Shown piece after piece: positions 46,901 through 56,427 of a stretch of 64,000 bases of DNA; the first letter of the stretch is position 1; each line of letters begins with the position of its first letter. Origin of the DNA: Nemertoderma westbladi (lineage: Eukaryota; Xenacoelomorpha; Nemertodermatida; Nemertodermatidae); assembly GCA_032718475.1 (NCBI GenBank), contig JAUCBJ010004254.1, positions 18,784 to 82,783 of the forward strand. Reading direction: 5' to 3'. The notes under the pieces are model-generated. The model ran no database searches. It worked only from the letters and a program-made list of their open reading frames with translations, and had not been told where the DNA came from. The position numbers and the translations under genes are program-made.

Positions 46901-47660
46901 TCCTTTATAGCTTCCGAGAGCACTTTGTAGGGTGAATCAATGTCGCCTTGATCTAATAGGCAGGAACCCTGCTGCTGCCGGTAGACTGATTCGAATTCTG
47001 TTACGTTTAGATTTAATTTCCTCTATGGGGTAATGGGTTCAAGAATTTGAACACATTGTTCCGCTTTCTTAAACCATTTACTGGATATTTGACATTGTAA
47101 ACATTGCGGTTTGAATAAACCAGGTCTATAAGGTTGATTATAAGTTGATTTATATCATTTTGTAACTCGATGCCAATTTCTAGTTCTTTGATAAAGGCAG
47201 AGAGGTGGTCAGCTTTTTCGTTATCCAAAATATCCATACGCACATTAAAATCGCCAGCAAAAATGACAGGTAACTTGTTTCCTTTGGGGATAGTTTGTAG
47301 TGCCGAAAATACACCATCCACCAATTCCTCATTGCTTCTGTCCGGGTTGAATTAACAGCAAATGACTATAGCTAAATCAGTTTTGACCGAAACGAAGTTA
47401 TCACATTTTTCAATTAAAACTGGATTCCATATGTAGCTTGACTGCAAATAAGAATTGCACTTTTGGGACTCCTGTTTGAAAGAATAGAATCCATGAATGT
47501 CGGAGACTTGAGTTGAAAAGTTTCTGTTAAAAGAAGTATGTCGGGTTCTTTGAACAAATCATCTGATGATAAATTCATTAGTGAGTTAAGTCCTTCAACA
47601 TTCCAGAGTAGAGTTTTGAAGTGAGCAGTGAAGACTATACCCTGCTTTTCTGCACCCACC
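43939..47660 (-). mobile_element. LINE-C: third non-LTR family, split by TTAA element C
   Basis: Minus strand. 47660-47013 carries endonuclease motifs (LLWNVEGLN; DILLLTETF; VIFAGDFNVRMD). 46652-46464 carries the RT start (KSAGPDNLPYELLRAA). After the TTAA element (44714-46295) come TCFVDFRKAFDSIPRRNLL (about 44660), GLLQGDSLSPLLFIIHIADI and LLFADDILFYSES (44537-44241). It has many stops and frameshifts. The GDSLSPLLF and NVEGL forms differ from LINE-A/B, so this is a distinct family. Confidence 0.75.
44714..46295 (+). mobile_element. TTAA-type element, copy C, complete
   Basis: 1582 bp, from TTAA-CCCTATTAGTACCGGG to GGGTTTAATAGGG-TTAA, inside LINE-C so that removing it and one TTAA restores LINE-C continuity. 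Five tandem units start near 45255, 45421, 45583, 45747 and 45909 (period about 164 bp), each opening with a TTTGGTGCTAGCACC-type palindrome. A G run followed by TCATATTGACCCC marks the left end; ACGGGAGGGGTCATATTGACC marks the right. No transposase ORF. Confidence 0.9.
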
Positions 47661-47912
47661 GTGAACACAGATTAAGGTTCAATGGTCACTGCTGTAGAAG
47701 TAAAGACAAGGTCATACCAGATCTACTTTTCTGGCAACCAACTCATGGAAAGCCTACTCGTGGACTACCGGCTATAACATATGTAGATCAACTTGAAAGG
47801 GATTCTGAACTTGAGAGAAACGAAATTGCGACAACTATGGAGAGTCGGGAAGCCTGGAAGGATCTCATTTCCACTGTCCGAGTTCACTCGACCTAGTAGT
47901 AGTAGTAGTTCA
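47661..47912 (+). mobile_element. LINE-A 3' end fragment, 5'-truncated
   Basis: Encodes the last ~80 residues of LINE-A RT (HRLRFNGHCCRSKDKVIPDL; YVDQLERDSELERNEIATT; DLISTVRVHST) followed by CGACCTAGTAGTAGTAG. Classic severe 5' truncation of a LINE insertion. Confidence 0.85.
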
Positions 47913-47954
47913 GAATAATAATTGTAATGAAATATTCACGAGAAATATATAAAT

Positions 47955-48813
47955 TATATAAAGTTCGCTCAAGGACCTGAGTCTCTGGAACTTCTCCACC
48001 GCCCCACCAACCAACGGGAAGCAGAGTTCCTGGACGATGCCAATCCACCAGAGGAACTTTGCTTCTCTCCGGGAATCCACATCCCAAACTGACCTCGCCC
48101 GGTTGAATGCCCTGGAGGATCTGATCCCTGGCTGCTGGATTGATGCGATCCCAATATCATCATTGGGTCTTAAACTCACCGATGCCCAGCTACCCATTTC
48201 CGTGGCTACCCGCTTGGGATGCAAGGTAACGGAGCCACACAGCTGCGTCTGCTTTGGTAAACTTGTGAACTCCGATGGCCTCCACGGACTCTCCTGCCAG
48301 AAGAGCGCTGGTCGCCACGCCCGCCACAGCATGCTGAACGACATTGTGTGGCGATCATTAACCAGCTGTGGAGTTCCGTCAGTGTTGGAGCCACCGGGTC
48401 TTTGCCGGAATGACGGGAAGCGGGTGGATGGAGTAACCTTGGTTCCCTGGAGCCAAGGCCAGACCCTGGCCTGGGACGCCACCGTGATCGACCCGCTCGC
48501 TCCCAGCCACCTCCACACGAGCCAAACCAAAGGTGGCCGGGTAGCCGAGCAGCAGGAGGCCCATAAGATCGGCAAATACCGGAGCTCATCGACCGGGGCT
48601 ACCAGTTTACCCCAGTCACCTTCGAGACGTTTGGCCGCCCCGGTCCAAAAACGGCTGAGTTTCTCCAGGAACTGGGAAAGAGGATCGCCTCCCAGACACA
48701 GGAACCCCGATCCCACCGTTTTCTACTGCAGCGGATCCTCATCGCGATCCTAATTGGGAACACTGCATCAATACTGGGATCCATCGACTCGGCATCCGAA
48801 GGACTATACGACA
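47955..48813 (+). pseudogene. Retroelement C-terminal fragment, third copy of the zinc/RLE family
   Basis: Plus-strand frame 48037-48590: DLARLNALEDLIPGCW, SLGLKLTDAQLPISVATRLG, Cys/His cluster (CVCFGKLVNSDGLHGLSC, then two His), KRVDGVTLVPW and LAWDATVIDPLAPSHL. A frameshift near 48590 moves the tail to another frame (FETFG, FLQELGKR and GNTASILGS can be read to about 48780). GC-rich relative to its surroundings. It ends at a run of about 20 G (48816-48837). Confidence 0.65.
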
Positions 48814-48896
48814 TCCTGGGGGGGGGGGGGGGGGGGGTAGAGTCTCTGCAAATGGTGCCATCTTCTTCAATAGAATTTAAGAACAATATGAAAAGT

Positions 48897-49068
48897 ACTG
48901 ATATCAAAGCGATATGTTCCGAAGCTGGGATGCTGGCATTGCGGGAGAGACGAATGAAGGTTTCCCATAAAGACTTTCAGAAAGCGAGGGATAACATTAT
49001 TTACAAAAAGAAAGAAAACCATCGACAATGTTCATGTAACGTTGTGTATTTATTATACAGTATAATAT
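48897..49068 (+). pseudogene. PSMC1: 26S proteasome ATPase Rpt2-like C-terminal exon
   Basis: The plus-strand frame reads TDIKAICSEAGMLALRERRM, then KVSHKDFQKARDNIIYKKKE. This matches the extreme C-terminal helical domain of the proteasome regulatory ATPase Rpt2 (PSMC1) closely, and better than the other Rpt subunits (DIKAIC, ALRERRMKV and YKK are Rpt2-specific). About 41 codons are intact. The normal ending, including the terminal Leu-Tyr-Leu that docks into the 20S core, is absent; unrelated residues continue to a stop at 49068. There is an AG at 48894-48895, so it could be a terminal exon, but the ATPase core is nowhere upstream in the window. Most likely a displaced exon or retrocopy fragment. 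Confidence 0.75.
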
Positions 49069-49489
49069 AATGTAAAAAAACAAAACATAATTTAATATTA
49101 ATTAATATTGCATTAATATAAAGATTATATTAGAGATATTTACCTTTACAAATTTCGAACAAGTTCTTTTCTTAAATGTGGTTGATATCCATTCCCGTTC
49201 TATATCTTGAGATATGGTCATCATAATATTTGTCAAGTAGTCATCATTTGATTGTCTAAAGAGTCAAATTCATTGCTATTACGAAAAATTCTTCTGGTTG
49301 TTGAATCATTTTCGTATTGCTAGTTTTATAAGATTTTACAAAAGACTGACTGTTAAATAAATAACTATAATATATAATAATAATATAAGGGACTTAAGTT
49401 GAATGATGTACAGTACATACTACCTAGAACCTAGACCTTTTGTGTGATAAATAACTGAGCCGAATTATTGAAAATAATATATAATTATT

Positions 49490-49625
49490 TATTACATGGG
49501 AAAAAAAGTAGAAATTTTTTTTCATTATTCTCGAGGCATTTTATTTACCGAGCGTCAGCGAGATTATTAAAGGGTCGAGAGAAAATTGAAAAAAAAAATG
49601 TTCTACGTTTTTTTCCCATGTAATA
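49490..49625. mobile_element. 136-bp foldback (MITE-like)
   Basis: TATTACATGGGAAAAAAA at the left is mirrored by TTTTTTTCCCATGTAATA at the right, with about 45-bp arms. The centre contains TTTACCGAGCGTCAGCGAG. Confidence 0.65.
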
Positions 49626-49628
49626 CGT

Positions 49629-50058
49629 AATTTTATTCTTAAATTGGTACTTTTTGTTGCTAAATTCTTGAATAAAACATAGCGATATACTACAGTACAG
49701 CATTTAATGTTCTCGAATATTTATCACGTAACTAGACAGCCGCTTAACTACATAAACCAATATTGGATATTGAGTTCCGTTAAGGTGTACGCCGCGCAGA
49801 CACTAAAGTTGCAATAACTGTGTGTTAATGGATTTTGCTCAAATTACTTTCAAACCTTTTCTACGTCGAGGCTCTTTCACCACATGTAATAAAATTTAAA
49901 AAATTCCACCAAAAATATTTTTCTTTACTTTTTTCACCGGGTAAAAAAGTAAAATCAATGCAATCATCCTATTGATTACTTTGAATGATTTGATGAAACT
50001 TTTTCTCCCGATTTTGGGTTATATTCGAGCGAAAAAGTGACAATTTAAGAATAAAATA
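49629..50058. mobile_element. ~430-bp TIR element
   Basis: Left end AATTTTATTCTTAAATTGG..ACTTTTT is mirrored by AAAAAGTGACAATTTAAG..AATAAAAT at the right, arms of about 28 bp with two mismatches. It directly abuts the foldback at 49490-49625. No ORF. Confidence 0.5.
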
Positions 50059-50496
50059 TATTAATTTTTTATATTATTGTTTATATTTAGGACCCTTTTA
50101 GTGATAATAATTATTATTATTAATATATAATCGATTAAAATAATATAATACAATATATAAGATATGTAAGATTAATAAGATTAATAATATATAATATTAT
50201 TATTACCACCTATTATTTCGCGCTTCTTACTTTTTATTATTATTAATTTCTTATTTATATGGTATTATATGATTATATCTGGTCTTATTTATATATACAC
50301 TTGTGTTTTTACTGGTTGCATTTCAAATTTAATCCGCCTGAGGGTGTATCTTTATTACTATTTAATATGTAATATTATACATTAAGAAAGCCGAAAGTTG
50401 AATATACTTTTCAATATATACTTTTTTTTACAATGGAATTGGTGAAATTGGTGCCAAACCCAAACGAAAACGTATATGCGATATTGAGAAGACACT

Positions 50497-50640
50497 GATG
50501 TTACTTGTAAGAGAGAAGATCTCAAGATTGCCTACAAATTATATACAGCTGAAAATATGAAAGTGAAAGCTAAAGACCTCACGGTGCGGTGGCCCAAACT
50601 CAGAAGACCTCACATCACAAAAGCGAAATTAGAGTGGCTA
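50497..50640 (+). mobile_element. LINE-A internal fragment
   Basis: GTTACTTGTAAGAGAGAAGA (about 50511-50530) matches LINE-A at about 30349. Similarity continues weakly (GATTGCCTACA, then GCTAAAGACC). Too short to classify further. Confidence 0.5.
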
Positions 50641-50696
50641 AGTATGGATTTTACACACAAGGTATCATGTAGTATTTCCCGGTGTACCTTTTAGCT

Positions 50697-50766
50697 GAGC
50701 CACTAGCTGAAAGGTTAGAACGTCAGACTTCCAACCCGGAGGTCACCAGTTCGATCCCACCTGGAC
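50697..50766 (+). repeat. tRNA-like sequence, probably SINE-derived
   Basis: TAGCTGAAAGGTTAGAACG resembles an A box and AGTTCGATCCC is a B box, about 30 bp apart, as in RNA polymerase III internal promoters. The anticodon and acceptor stems do not pair well, so this is not a functional tRNA; a tRNA-derived SINE head is more likely. Confidence 0.5.
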
Positions 50767-50815
50767 GTCATTGCCGACTTTGCAAATAGCTGTGCCCATC
50801 GAAGGTTATAATAAA

Positions 50816-51475
50816 CCCCATGGCATGGTGGACGCCCCCATGGCATGGTGGACTGCCCTATGGCATGGTGGACTGCCCTATGGCATGGAGGACGGCCCCA
50901 TGGCATGGTGGACGGCCCCATGGCATGGTGGACAGTCCCATCTCAAGGTTGGACTGCCCCATGGCATGGTGGACGGCCCCATGGCATGGTAGACTGTCCC
51001 ATGGCAGGCTGGACAGCCCCATGGCATGGAGGACGGCCCCATGGTATGGTGGACGGCCCCCATGGCATGGTGGGCGGCCCCATGGCATGGTGGACAGTCC
51101 CATCTCAATGGTGGACTGCCCTATGGCATGGTGGACGGCCCCATGGCATGGTAGACTGTCCCATGGCTTGGTGGACAGCCCCATGGCAAGGAGGACGGCC
51201 CCATGGCATGGTGGACGGCCCCAGGGCATGGTGGAAGGCTCCATGGTATGGTGGACAGTCCCATGGCACGCTGGACAGCCCCATGGCATGGAGGACGGCC
51301 CCATGGCATGATGGACAGTCCCATGGCAATTGTAGACTGCCCCATGGCATGGTGGACGGCCCCATGGCATGGTAGACTGTCCCATGGCAGGCGGACAGCC
51401 TCATGGCATGGAGGACGGCCCCATGGTATGGTGGACCCATGGCATGGTGGACGGCCCCATGGCATGGTGGACTTT
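50816..51475. repeat. 20-bp minisatellite
   Basis: About 33 copies of CCCCATGGCATGGTGGACGG with variants (GACTGTCCC, GACAGCCCC, GAGGACGG). 20 is not a multiple of 3, so each frame reads a 20-residue repeat (MAWWTAPWHGG on plus, HHAMGPSTMPWG on minus). Open frames of up to 176 codons appear on both strands; I regard them as by-products. The array ends where LINE-B debris begins. Confidence 0.92.
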
Positions 51476-52210
51476 CACTACTACTAGGATCGGCATGCTG
51501 CATTGCAGCTGCATTTTTAAGAATGCTGTGCTGGCTTGTCGACAAAATTGCGCCGCCACAACTTCCTATCACCCATGACATTTGCTAGATCATCCGCATC
51601 TTCAAGACCAGTGTCCTTTACGATGCGTCTCAAGAAAGTCATGCTTATTCACTCCATGAGGCTGCCAATGTACAAGATTATGCCCTGGCTGGTCCTCACG
51701 GCGAAGGCAATGTCATGGCAGGATTTCCTCGACTTCTGGAGCCAGTAGGTGGAGTTATCATCACCCCATCATCATTATGATGATCTAAGGACATGCGTAT
51801 AACATAGTCAACCACAATTATGAACAAGAATGGTGCAAGTGTGTCTCCCTGGAGGACGCCCCATAACACTTCAAATGGTTCTGTGTCACCGTCAACAGTA
51901 GACACAAATGTTGTCGAACCATCGTATACTGATCTGATTGCTGCAATAATTTTATCAGGAATCCCATATAATGAAAGTATGCTGAACATACGTGAGCGAG
52001 AGACTGAATCAAAGGCCTTGAAGAAGTCAACAAAGATAACAGCCAGATGCCTGTCTTTCTTCTTTGATAACTCTTCAATTATCCTTCTAAGTGCCAAAAT
52101 GGGCTCCATGGTCCCATGACCTTTACGGAACCCATTCTGATTTCCATGGAACAGTCTCTCAATGGGATCCCTACGAAACAGAATATGGTCTATCTGGGAC
52201 TTGTGACCAC
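51476..52210 (-). mobile_element. Older LINE-B copy, left part, internally deleted
   Basis: Starts with the LINE-B 3' end (ACTACTACTAGGATCGGC). Near 51715 it jumps to the RT region (GGATTTCCTCGACTTCTGG) and at about 52171 jumps again into the endonuclease region (CGAAACAGAATATGGTC). Two large internal deletions. It is interrupted by the full LINE-B at 52211 and resumes at 55979. Confidence 0.85.
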
Positions 52211-55200
52211 TACTACTACTAGGATCGGCATGCTGCATTGCAGCTGCATTTTTAAGAATGCTGTGCCGGCTTGTCAACAAAATTGCACCGCCACAACTCC
52301 CTATCACCCATGACATTTGCTAGATCATCCGCATCTTTAAGGCCAGTGTCCTTTAAGATGCGTCTCAAGAAAGTCATGGGCTGTCCACCATGCTTATTCA
52401 CTCCATGAGGCTGCCAAAGTACAAGATTATGCACTGGCTGGTCCTCACGGCGAAAGCAATGTCCTGCAAAGCGGAGGCGATTTTGTTCTAGTGTCAAGCT
52501 TGGGGGAACCAATGAGACACCTCCAATGTTATATAGTGTCTGGTTGGAGATGTGTGCATTGTACTTGACACAATGAACCCGGCGTAGCATTCTTGTGAAT
52601 GTGCCATCCAGAGATTTGGTGTCCTCAGCAGTTAGAGCCCAGCATGGACTCCCGTAGAGGAGTACTGGAACTACTGCTGCACTAAATAATCGGACCTTAA
52701 GTTTCCGATTAATTCTAGGTGACTTCCAAATCCTGGAAAGCCTATTCAAGGCTGCCCATGCCTTTCCCTTACGTATTCGAAGGTCCTCACCTGACTTCCG
52801 GATCCATGATCCCAGGTAACAGAAGTCGTCCACATGCTCAAGCATACCATCCTTTGAGCTTATGCTCATCCGATCAGAGACTTGCTGAGGACTTTCAAAG
52901 TTAACTGTCAGAATTTTGGTCTTTCTGGAGTTAATAAAAAGACCAACACTAGAAGCAGCATGTTCTAATGAGCTGAGGAGCCGCTGGGCTCCCTCTAATG
53001 ATTCTGAGAGTACTCCTAAGTCATCAGCAAAGTCTAGATCAGTTAGGTACTTGGCAGGATTTCCTCGACTTCTGGAGCCAGTAGGTGGAGTTATCATCAC
53101 CCCATCATCATTATGATGACCTAAGGACATGCGTAGAACATAGTCAACCACAATAATGAACAAGAATGGTGCAAGTGTGTCTCCTTGGAGGACGCCCCAT
53201 AACACTTCAAATGGTTCTGTGTCACCGTCAACAGTAGACACAAATGTTGTCGAACCATCGTATACTGATCTGATTGCTGCAATAATTTCATCAGGAATCC
53301 CATATAATGAAAGTATGCTGAACATACGTGAGCGAGAGACTGAATCAAAGGCCTTGAAGAAGTCAACAAAGATAACAGCCAGATGCCTGTCTTTCTTTTT
53401 TGATAACTCTTCAATTATCCTTCTAAGTGCCAAAATGGGCTCCATGGTCCCACGACCTTTACGGAACCCATTATGATTTCCACGTAGCAGTCTCTCAATG
53501 GGATCCCTGATGCGATTTAATAGAATTCTATTGTATAGTTTTGCAGCAATCGAGATCAATGAGATTCCCCGAAAAGAACCATAGAGTGTTAGGTTGCCCT
53601 TCTTGGGAACTGGCACCAACTTATTTGTTTTCATTTCTTGTGGGACTCTTGTTGTACGGTACATGTCTACTATGATGGGATAGATGAGCTTTAAACACTC
53701 AGGTATTTTAAAGACCTCAGGGGGAACACCATCTACTCCACTGGCACGATTGGTCTTAATGCTCTTTGCAGCAGCCTTCACTTCTGCAAAGGAGATATCG
53801 CCAATGGGAATATCTGGGAGTACAGACTCATACACTTTTACTTCTATAAAGTTATCAGGCAATACCCTGTCATTATTGAGGAGCTTTTCAAAGTGGGCTT
53901 TCCAACCATTAAGGCGATCGGCTGGTGATTCAGCCTTAACCTTGGTGGTTGGTTGGCTTTTCCGCCCAGTAAGCAGATTGATCGATTTCCATGCTTGGGA
54001 TGATTGCCTGCTGTCATCAGCATCATTGATGGCATCAACCTGTTGGTTTATTAGCTCCTGTAGATTAACAGAGTACTGCCTGTTCAGGGACCTAGATGCA
54101 GCTTTAACTGCATTCTTGGCCGCTGTAGTCTGTTTGAGTCGGGACTCTTTCTGCGCCTTATGAAGGTCATTTCGGCACTTCTGAATTTTGTTGTCAGTCC
54201 AGGGGGCCCTTTTCCTGTTTCGAGGGTATACAGGAACTGTTTCTGCAGCTGCTAACTTAACTGCTTCTGTAAAGGCAGTATAGCCCTCACAGTGATCTGC
54301 CGCCTCAGAGGCAAGAGCCTCATACCTGTTGCTCAGCTGTAGTGTGAAGCTGGATCTCACACTTGGCTGTTGCAACAGAGAGGACCAGTCATGCCGTGGC
54401 AAGGCAGATTTCGTTGTTCTGCTAGCACGCAGACTAAGTCTTACCTTGGCCACAATAAGGCGGTGATCACTGGAGAAGGGTCGAAGTGTAAATGCATTAC
54501 AGTCTTGTATAGAGCTCCTGTATTTCCTACGAAACAGAATATGGTCTATCTGGGACTTGTGACCACTGGGTCCACTATGAGTCCATAGCTTTCCAGTTCG
54601 CTTCTTGAACTGGGTTCCAGCCGAAAACAATCCATTTCCAGAGATAAAATCCTGAAGATGGACAGAATTTCGGATAACACTATTGCTATAGACCCAGGGC
54701 GATGTAGGTGATTGATGCAGACTTGCATTAAAGTCTCCCAGGAATGTTAAGAATGCATGCTGATCCACTCCATCAGTTGCTGCTTGTAGATTGTGGTAGA
54801 AATTTTCCACCTCCTCTACAGGGGCAACACTAGTTGGAGAGTAGCACACAATCAGAACCACCTTAGGAAACTTCTTAGCCAGTCTTCCAGAACATGAGAA
54901 GTGGCAACGGATGATGCGGTTAGAGATTTGGTCTATTTTGTCCAATGCTGCATGTGCAGTTGGATTCATCAATAGACCAATTCCACCATTGCCACTATCA
55001 TCTGCTGACGCGAGGGCGAGTCGCCAACCGCCCCCCATGTCCTTAATCAGAACATCATCAGTCTGTCCAGTCTGCATTCGGTGCTCTTGAACACCCACTG
55101 CGCTAAGAGAAAGCTTATCTGCCAAGGCAGTCAGCTCACCTTGTCGCATTGGGGACCCGAGTGTTAGGGTGTTTACTGAGGCTAGTCTAGTGACTTGCCT

Positions 55201-55978
55201 CAGATTCACCAATGGCTTTGTTGGTCGGGGTGGAACATGAGAGTAGCCTCCAACTCCAGAATCCCTCTCCCCATCACAATCTGGCCTCCCTGGTGACCCA
55301 GGGTTTGGGCCAGAAAGGTCATCAGGAAAGGGACTCAAAGAATTGTTGGCTGCTCTCTCTCCAGTAGGGGGTGAGACAGGCAGCCGGTCAGGAGTTAACT
55401 GACGCCTGTGAGGCCGATTGTGTCCGGTAATTCCACTGGCCTCTAGTGGCCGGACCTCCGCATTGCTAATGTAATCCATAGTGGGGGTTGGGGGGTGCTT
55501 TTTTGCCGAGTCAGCTCTCGGGGCAAATACCACACCCTGGTTTGCCATTCCACAGGGTGGGTGTCGCAATGGAGTCAGATATGAGGCCCATCACCCATAT
55601 CTACTCTGGCGTACATGACCCACCATTGGCTGTTGCAGCTCATCTGCTGGGTCATGCCCTGTACCCTTGCTGCCAGGTGCAGGTCGCAGTGAAGTGCCCT
55701 CAGAGTGGACATGAGAACACTCTACTCCTAACCAGCCATTGGTAGATCACCATCTGCCTGGTCAGGCCATATACCCCTGCAGCCAAGTATATGGGTCCTT
55801 AATCCAGGACCAAGGGCGTCCTTATCCCAGAACGAAGGGGGTCCTAGTTACAGGACCAGATTTGCCCTAGTAAGAGGGTCTATGCAGCTACAGGTGGCAC
55901 CTCCTTTATGCTGCATGGAGGTGGCAAGTTTTCTTGATCAATGACCTAGAATACCTGACCTGACAAAAAAAAGTCAGT
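52211..55978 (-). mobile_element. LINE-B: full-length RTE-like retrotransposon
   Basis: 3.77 kb, flanked by CTTGTGACCAC at 52200-52210 and 55979-55989, an 11-bp target duplication. The 3' end in element orientation is a CCTAGTAGTAGTAG tail at the left boundary. It has about 430 bp of 5' untranslated sequence and one uninterrupted ORF. Inserted into an older member of its own family. Length, intact ORF and target duplication suggest recent activity. Confidence 0.9.
52252..55548 (-). CDS. LINE-B endonuclease-reverse transcriptase
   Basis: 1098 codons from the ATG at 55548 (the open frame extends seven codons further to a TTG). The N-terminal ~110 residues are Pro/Arg-rich and likely disordered. 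Endonuclease: SAVGVQEHRM (catalytic E, ~151), LIVCYSPTSVAPVEE, FLGDFNASL (~269), QIDHILFRR, FSSDHRLIVA (~358). RT: NRASGVDGVPPEVF, FRGISLISIAAKLYNRILL, NGFRKGRGT, VIFVDFFKAFDSVSR (~728), GVLQGDTLAPFLFIIVVDYV, LDFADDLGVLS (~838). The C-terminal region ends in CNFVDKPAQHS. All catalytic residues I can check are present and no stop interrupts the frame. Confidence 0.93.
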   Translation of the reverse strand: MANQGVVFAPRADSAKKHPPTPTMDYISNAEVRPLEASGITGHNRPHRRQLTPDRLPVSPPTGERAANNSLSPFPDDLSGPNPGSPGRPDCDGERDSGVGGYSHVPPRPTKPLVNLRQVTRLASVNTLTLGSPMRQGELTALADKLSLSAVGVQEHRMQTGQTDDVLIKDMGGGWRLALASADDSGNGGIGLLMNPTAHAALDKIDQISNRIIRCHFSCSGRLAKKFPKVVLIVCYSPTSVAPVEEVENFYHNLQAATDGVDQHAFLTFLGDFNASLHQSPTSPWVYSNSVIRNSVHLQDFISGNGLFSAGTQFKKRTGKLWTHSGPSGHKSQIDHILFRRKYRSSIQDCNAFTLRPFSSDHRLIVAKVRLSLRASRTTKSALPRHDWSSLLQQPSVRSSFTLQLSNRYEALASEAADHCEGYTAFTEAVKLAAAETVPVYPRNRKRAPWTDNKIQKCRNDLHKAQKESRLKQTTAAKNAVKAASRSLNRQYSVNLQELINQQVDAINDADDSRQSSQAWKSINLLTGRKSQPTTKVKAESPADRLNGWKAHFEKLLNNDRVLPDNFIEVKVYESVLPDIPIGDISFAEVKAAAKSIKTNRASGVDGVPPEVFKIPECLKLIYPIIVDMYRTTRVPQEMKTNKLVPVPKKGNLTLYGSFRGISLISIAAKLYNRILLNRIRDPIERLLRGNHNGFRKGRGTMEPILALRRIIEELSKKKDRHLAVIFVDFFKAFDSVSRSRMFSILSLYGIPDEIIAAIRSVYDGSTTFVSTVDGDTEPFEVLWGVLQGDTLAPFLFIIVVDYVLRMSLGHHNDDGVMITPPTGSRSRGNPAKYLTDLDFADDLGVLSESLEGAQRLLSSLEHAASSVGLFINSRKTKILTVNFESPQQVSDRMSISSKDGMLEHVDDFCYLGSWIRKSGEDLRIRKGKAWAALNRLSRIWKSPRINRKLKVRLFSAAVVPVLLYGSPCWALTAEDTKSLDGTFTRMLRRVHCVKYNAHISNQTLYNIGGVSLVPPSLTLEQNRLRFAGHCFRREDQPVHNLVLWQPHGVNKHGGQPMTFLRRILKDTGLKDADDLANVMGDRELWRCNFVDKPAQHS

Positions 55979-56293
55979 CTTGTGACCACTAGGTCCACTA
56001 TGAGTCCATAGCTTTCCAGTTCGCTTCTTGAACTGTGTTCCAACCGAAAAGAATCCATTTCCAGTAATCCTGAAGATGGATGGAATTTCGGTTAAGACTA
56101 TTGCTATAGACCCAGGGCGATGTAGGTGCTTGATACAGACTTTCATTAAAGTCTCCCAGGAATATTAAGAATGCATGCTGATCCACTCCATCATCAGTAG
56201 CTGCTTGTAGATTGTGGTAGAAATTTTCTACCTCCTCTACAGGGGCAACATTAGTTGGAGAGTAGCACACAATCAGAACCACCTTAGGAAAAT
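55979..56293 (-). mobile_element. Older LINE-B copy, right part
   Basis: Resumes at CTTGTGACCACTAGGTCC, matching LINE-B at about 54556 onward, and covers part of the endonuclease (VLIVCYSPTNVAPVEEVENF; LIFLGDFNESL) with a small deletion near 56070. The similarity ends at about 56293. Confidence 0.85.
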
Positions 56294-56427
56294 TCTTGAA
56301 GGAAAATTGAAATATAAACTAGCTACTAATAAATATTTATAGAAGGAAGTAGGATGTCGGAACCAATGTTGAAATTACTAGCTAAACCTATCTAAAACAC
56401 TAGCTACCATAAAATTTTGTATCTTAC

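Larger units (their letters stand above)
49072..50496. other. AT-rich intergenic with two foldback elements
   Basis: No gene seen. It holds the inverted repeats at 49490-49625 and 49629-50058, and extended AT-rich low-complexity DNA at 50060-50300. Confidence 0.5.

Noticed and set aside
50697-50766. Functional tRNA gene
   Set aside because: A and B boxes are present but the anticodon and acceptor stems do not pair, and one D-loop base is missing.
50845-51375. 176-codon plus-strand frame and 175-codon minus-strand frame
   Set aside because: Both are produced by the 20-bp minisatellite and overlap each other; no reason to prefer either as a gene.
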